9,295 nt of DNA from positions 1 to 9,295 of the forward strand of contig JAEZEN010000604.1 in NCBI GenBank assembly GCA_023433185.1. Direction: 5' to 3'. Below the pieces are notes generated by a model. It was not told the origin of the DNA, ran no database searches, and was given only the letters and a program-made list of their open reading frames with translations. Numbering within the stretch: the first letter of the stretch is position 1; each line of letters opens with the position of its first letter. This DNA is from Pseudomonadota bacterium. Lineage in GTDB: Bacteria > Pseudomonadota > Alphaproteobacteria > Rhizobiales > Kaistiaceae. The position numbers and the translations under genes are program-made. Below are positions 6,713-9,295 of the stretch, piece after piece.

Positions 6713-7741
6713 TCACCCGGGTAGCGGCTGCCCGAACTGCCGGCGGTATTGCCCGGGGGTGATGCCGGCGATCCGCTGGAAGAAGCGCCGAAAGGCCGAA
6801 GGGTCCTCGTAGCCGACGCGCCAGGCGATCTCCTCGACGGGCTGGCTGGTCCGCTCGAGCCAGCGCTTGGCATGCTCGACCCTGGCGCGCTGCACGTAGT
6901 CGAGCGGCGCGTATCCCGTGGCCGCGCGAAACCGTCTCGAGAAGCCGCGTTCCGATAGCCCCGAAAGAACGACCATCTCCCGGACCGGCGCGGCGACAGA
7001 GGCGTTCGTGTCGAGCCAGGCCTGGGCAGCGGCGACGACGCCATCGCCGTGGTCGCGCGGGGGGTCGAAGACGATGAACGGCGCAAGGCCGTCGACATGG
7101 CGCTGGAGCGCGAAGGCCTTCGAGATCGCCTGGGCGGCAACCGGCCCGACCTCCCGGCCGATCAGATAGAGGACGAGATCGTGCCAACTGGTCGATGCGC
7201 CCGAGCTGATCAGCTCGCCGTGCGCTCCCGCGACCACCAGGGCCCGCTCCGGATTGGCCCGAACGGCCGGGTACTGCTGGGCGAACATGCGTGCGTAGGG
7301 CCAGTGGATGGTCGCATCGACGCCGTCGAACAGGCCGGTCTCGGCGATCAGGAACAGGCCCGAGCAGGCGGAACAGATCGTGGCGCCTGCTGCATGGCGC
7401 GCTGCGATCCAATGCGTCACCGCGGGGTAGCGCCCCGTCTTCCAGCCCCCGTTGCGCACGAACACGGAGGGCACTATGACGATGTCGGGGGCGCTGCCCT
7501 CGACCCGTCCGTGAAGGGGCAGCGTGATGCCGCTCGCCAGCGGGACCGGGTCTGCCGTCTCCCCGAGGATCTCGACCTGGAAGGCGGGGGTATCGGGCAT
7601 GCCGTCGCGGCCGACCACAAGTGCGACGCTGTTCATGACATCGAAGATGCCGCTGAGCGTGGCGATGGCGGCGTCCGGCACGGCGACGATGCCGACATGG
7701 ATGCGCCTGGCCTTCGAGGCTGCCAAATCCCGCCGCTCCAT
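6713..7741 (-). CDS. GlxA-type AraC-family transcriptional regulator with DJ-1/PfpI domain
   Basis: 342 aa in two domains. Residues 14-205 are a DJ-1/PfpI (class I glutamine amidotransferase-like) domain: HVGIVAVPDA start, ICSACSGLFLIAETG (122-136) with the nucleophile-elbow cysteine at Cys126, and ATIHWPYA (143-150) with His146. Residues 235-335 are the AraC DNA-binding domain with two helix-turn-helix units: VVLSGLSERGFSRRFRAATG (257-276) and IAWRVGYEDPSAFRRFFQR (305-323), the second matching the AraC signature. This architecture defines GlxA/FtrA-like regulators; known relatives control catabolic genes and bind small ligands such as glycine betaine derivatives, but the ligand here is unknown. 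The ATG at 7739-7741 has only a weak upstream AAAGGG; TTG five codons in, preceded by GGAG, is a possible alternative. It is divergent from the methyltransferase gene, a likely but unproven target, and may also control itself. Confidence 0.92.
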   Translation of the reverse strand: MERRDLAASKARRIHVGIVAVPDAAIATLSGIFDVMNSVALVVGRDGMPDTPAFQVEILGETADPVPLASGITLPLHGRVEGSAPDIVIVPSVFVRNGGWKTGRYPAVTHWIAARHAAGATICSACSGLFLIAETGLFDGVDATIHWPYARMFAQQYPAVRANPERALVVAGAHGELISSGASTSWHDLVLYLIGREVGPVAAQAISKAFALQRHVDGLAPFIVFDPPRDHGDGVVAAAQAWLDTNASVAAPVREMVVLSGLSERGFSRRFRAATGYAPLDYVQRARVEHAKRWLERTSQPVEEIAWRVGYEDPSAFRRFFQRIAGITPGQYRRQFGQPLPG

Positions 7742-7810
7742 GACCGATGCGGACCCTTTCGGGCCAGTCTCGCACTCGTCCGCTCCCCAGGCAATTGCGA
7801 GGGTGGGACA

Positions 7811-7829
7811 CGTTCACACCGGGCGTTCA
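7811..7829 (+). promoter_or_regulatory. direct repeat CGTTCA upstream of the methyltransferase gene
   Basis: CGTTCA occurs at 7811-7816 and again at 7824-7829, 13 bases apart start to start, in the 106-base gap between the regulator and methyltransferase genes, ending just before the ribosome binding site. AraC-family proteins often bind direct repeats, so these could be operator half-sites; two 6-mers may also be chance. A short palindrome GCAATTGC (7791-7798) lies nearby. Confidence 0.2.
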
Positions 7830-7847
7830 GACAAGGAGCACGACACC

Positions 7848-8921
7848 ATGGCACGGGACGCACATCCACTCGATCCGGCAATCCTCGACGCCCTAGTCGG
7901 CAAGGCGGTCTCCGAACTCGCCGCCGGCTACGGCGGGCTGATGATCGACATCGGCCAGAAACTCGGCCTCTACAAGGCGATGGCCGGGGGCGGCCCGCTC
8001 ACGAGCCAGGAGGTGGCGCGGGCCGCCGGCTGCGCCGAGCGCTACGTTCGCGAATGGCTCAACGGACAGGCCGCCGGCGGCTACGTCGCCTACCACCGCG
8101 AGCGCGGCACGTACGAGCTCACGCCGGAGCAGGCATTCGTGCTGGCCGACGAGAAGAGCCCGGTCTTCATGCCGCCGATCTGGGAGGTCGTCGCCGCCGG
8201 CTGGGCCGACGAGGCCAAGACGATCGAGGCTTTCCGCACCGGAAGCGGCGTGAGCTGGGGCGAGCATGACGGGCGGCTCCACTGCGGCGTCGCCGCCTTC
8301 TACCGGAACGGCTACCGGGCGAGCCTCGTCGCCGAATGGCTTCCCGCACTGGAGGGGGTGGTCGCCAAGCTCGAGGCCGGCGCCCGGGTCGCCGACATCG
8401 GGTGCGGCCATGGCCATTCCTCGCTGCTCATGGCAGAGGCCTTCCCGAGCGCGCGCTTCTTCGGCTTCGACACCCACGCCGGGTCGATCGAGGCGGCGCG
8501 GATTCATGCGGCGGAGGCGGGTCTCTCCGATCGCGTCACCTTCACCCTGGCCGACGCGAAGCAGCCGCTGGACGGGCCGTTCGACCTCATCGCCTTCTTC
8601 GACTGCCTCCACGACCTCGGCCACCCGGTCGAAGCCGCACGCCGCGCCCGCGAGGCGCTGGCCGACGATGGCGTCCTGATGCTGGTCGAGCCCTATGCCG
8701 CCGACCGCGTCGAGGACAACCTCAACCCGGTCGGGCGCATCTACTACTCCGGCTCGACCTGGCTCTGCTGCGCCCACGCCATCTCCGAAAACGGGACGCA
8801 CGTGCTGGGCGCCCAGGCGGGAGAGGCGCGGCTCGCCCAGGTCTGTCGCGAGGCCGGCTTCTCCCGGGTGCGGCGGGCGGCGCAGACGCCGTTCAACCTC
8901 ATCCTCGAAGCGCGGCCGTGA
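7848..8921 (+). CDS. class I SAM-dependent methyltransferase with winged-helix N-terminus (Rv2258c-like)
   Basis: 357 aa. Residues 10-100 are a helical winged-helix domain (YGGLMIDIGQKLGLYKAMA, then TSQEVARAAGCAERYVREWL and GTYELTPEQA), as found in Rv2258c-type and O-methyltransferase-like enzymes, where it serves dimerisation or substrate binding rather than DNA binding. The Rossmann SAM domain follows: motif I VADIGCGHGHSS (181-192), acidic residue Asp208 in FFGFDTH for the ribose hydroxyls, LADAKQP (234-240) near the adenine, and DLIAFFDCLHDLGHP (246-260) as motif IV. The start is ATG 7848 with AAGGAG (7833-7838) 9 bases upstream; the frame is open further upstream but overlaps the divergent regulator. 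It is divergent from the GlxA-type regulator, suggesting inducible expression. Acceptor unknown; small molecule more likely than nucleic acid, given the fold. Confidence 0.9.
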   Translation: MARDAHPLDPAILDALVGKAVSELAAGYGGLMIDIGQKLGLYKAMAGGGPLTSQEVARAAGCAERYVREWLNGQAAGGYVAYHRERGTYELTPEQAFVLADEKSPVFMPPIWEVVAAGWADEAKTIEAFRTGSGVSWGEHDGRLHCGVAAFYRNGYRASLVAEWLPALEGVVAKLEAGARVADIGCGHGHSSLLMAEAFPSARFFGFDTHAGSIEAARIHAAEAGLSDRVTFTLADAKQPLDGPFDLIAFFDCLHDLGHPVEAARRAREALADDGVLMLVEPYAADRVEDNLNPVGRIYYSGSTWLCCAHAISENGTHVLGAQAGEARLAQVCREAGFSRVRRAAQTPFNLILEARP

Positions 8922-8941
8922 GAATCTCGAAAGCCTCGGGT

Positions 8942-8980
8942 CCTGCGAGCGGGTCGCCGAACGCGGCCGCCCCTCGCAGG
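8942..8980. terminator. long hairpin between the methyltransferase gene and tRNA-Thr
   Basis: CCTGCGAG (8942-8949) pairs perfectly with CTCGCAGG (8973-8980); inside, GGG (8951-8953) pairs with CCC (8970-8972) and GCCG (8956-8959) with CGGC (8964-8967) around an AACG loop. It lies 20 bases after the methyltransferase stop and 30 bases beyond the tRNA 3' end, so it could end both convergent transcripts. The nearest plus-strand T-run (9004-9008) is 23 bases away, behind a tiny TGG-AATG-CCA stem, so it is not a textbook intrinsic terminator. Confidence 0.45.
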
Positions 8981-9010
8981 GCGAGAAACCTAGTGGAATG
9001 CCATTTTTGC

Positions 9011-9085
<75 letters not shown>

Positions 9086-9114
9086 GCCGCGGGCCGGCGG
9101 TGCCGGCGGCGGCC

Positions 9115-9143
9115 TTACTGCCACAGGGCAACCCGCGCATCAA
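9115..9143 (-). promoter_or_regulatory. possible tRNA-Thr promoter
   Basis: On the minus strand, TTGATG (9138-9143), a 17-base spacer and CAGTAA (9115-9120) lie about 30 bases upstream of the tRNA 5' end, a sensible place for a tRNA promoter. The -35 is good (CTTGAT context) and the -10 is poor. Between it and the tRNA is a GC-rich run with repeated GCCGGC. Confidence 0.3.
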
Positions 9144-9165
9144 GCCGGGTTCCGAAGGAATCGGC

Positions 9166-9171
9166 TACAAT
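9166..9171 (+). promoter_or_regulatory. possible -10 element placing transcription start at the ATG
   Basis: TACAAT differs from TATAAT at one position and stands out in this GC-rich sequence. It ends 7 bases before ATG 9179, which would put the transcript start at or next to the A of the start codon. No clear -35 is seen at 16-18 bases, and no Shine-Dalgarno sits close to the ATG (AAGGAA at 9155-9160 is 18 bases away). Confidence 0.35.
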
Positions 9172-9178
9172 CCGCGTC

Positions 9179-9295
9179 ATGAGCGACCACGACGGCGATG
9201 ACAGCAGGACGGCGGCCCGGAAGGCGCGTGAGGCGCGGCTCGCCGCGGCGCTGCGCGCCAACCTCCGGCGGCGGAAGGCGGGCGGGGACATGCCC
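9179..9295 (+). CDS. small basic Ala/Arg-rich protein, 5' part only (runs off the window)
   Basis: 39 codons without a stop before the edge. The start MSDHDGDDSRTAARKAREAR is acidic for eight residues and then strongly basic and helical, continuing LAAALRANLRRRKAGG. I recognise this as resembling short uncharacterised proteins of Rhizobiales with a conserved AREARLAAALRENLRRRK-like core, which I recall lying next to murA; this is memory, not a search. The pattern (acidic tip, one basic helix) gives no enzyme function. It is divergent from tRNA-Thr, 93 bases away. The ATG follows TACAAT closely and lacks a ribosome binding site, so translation may be leaderless. It could be a chance frame, but the composition and start position argue for a real gene. 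Confidence 0.6.
   Translation, partial: MSDHDGDDSRTAARKAREARLAAALRANLRRRKAGGDMP

Overview
This looks like an ordinary stretch of chromosome from a GC-rich alphaproteobacterium, most likely of the Rhizobiales/Hyphomicrobiales type. The evidence is the very strong G/C bias at third codon positions, Shine-Dalgarno-led genes packed on both strands, a tRNA-Thr(GGT) with an encoded CCA end, a Com1/ScsC-type DsbA, and an Arg/Ala-rich small-protein start at the right edge of a kind I associate with this group. I see no insertion sequence, integrase, phage gene, CRISPR array or toxin-antitoxin pair.

Layout, left to right. 37-912 (-): periplasmic DsbA-family thiol-disulfide protein with an N-terminal stalk of tandem 11-residue repeats. 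It diverges across a 252-bp gap from 1165-2349 (+), a fold-type I PLP aminotransferase. That gene converges on 2373-2912 (-), a secreted single-domain cupin; the two stop codons sit at the outer tips of one inverted repeat. The cupin diverges from 3083-4720 (+), glucose-6-phosphate isomerase (pgi), which overlaps by one base the start of 4720-5874 (+), an FMN-dependent alpha-hydroxy-acid dehydrogenase. Forty bases later comes 5915-6679 (+), a small PAPS-type sulfotransferase. These three plus-strand genes look like one operon closed by a hairpin at 6681-6710, which also separates it from the convergent 6713-7741 (-), a GlxA-type AraC regulator. That regulator diverges from 7848-8921 (+), a SAM methyltransferase with a winged-helix N-terminus. 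After a long hairpin (8942-8980) comes tRNA-Thr on the minus strand (9011-9085), then the first 39 codons of a small basic protein (9179 to the window edge).

How the genes work together. Only pgi is a clear housekeeping enzyme of central carbon metabolism. The oxidoreductase is probably translationally coupled to it, with the sulfotransferase trailing, but the substrates of both are unknown. The GlxA-type regulator and the methyltransferase form a divergent pair that could be regulator and target. The other genes look like independent units.

No new defence, mobile or biosynthetic system is evident. The points most worth a second look are: the hydroxy-acid dehydrogenase lacking both usual active-site tyrosines; the secreted cupin with half of its metal site replaced; the undecad stalk and extra C-terminal cysteines of the DsbA protein; the symmetric stop-codon palindrome; and a possible leaderless start at the right edge. 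No stretch longer than 300 bases lacks a gene; the longest gap is 913-1164.
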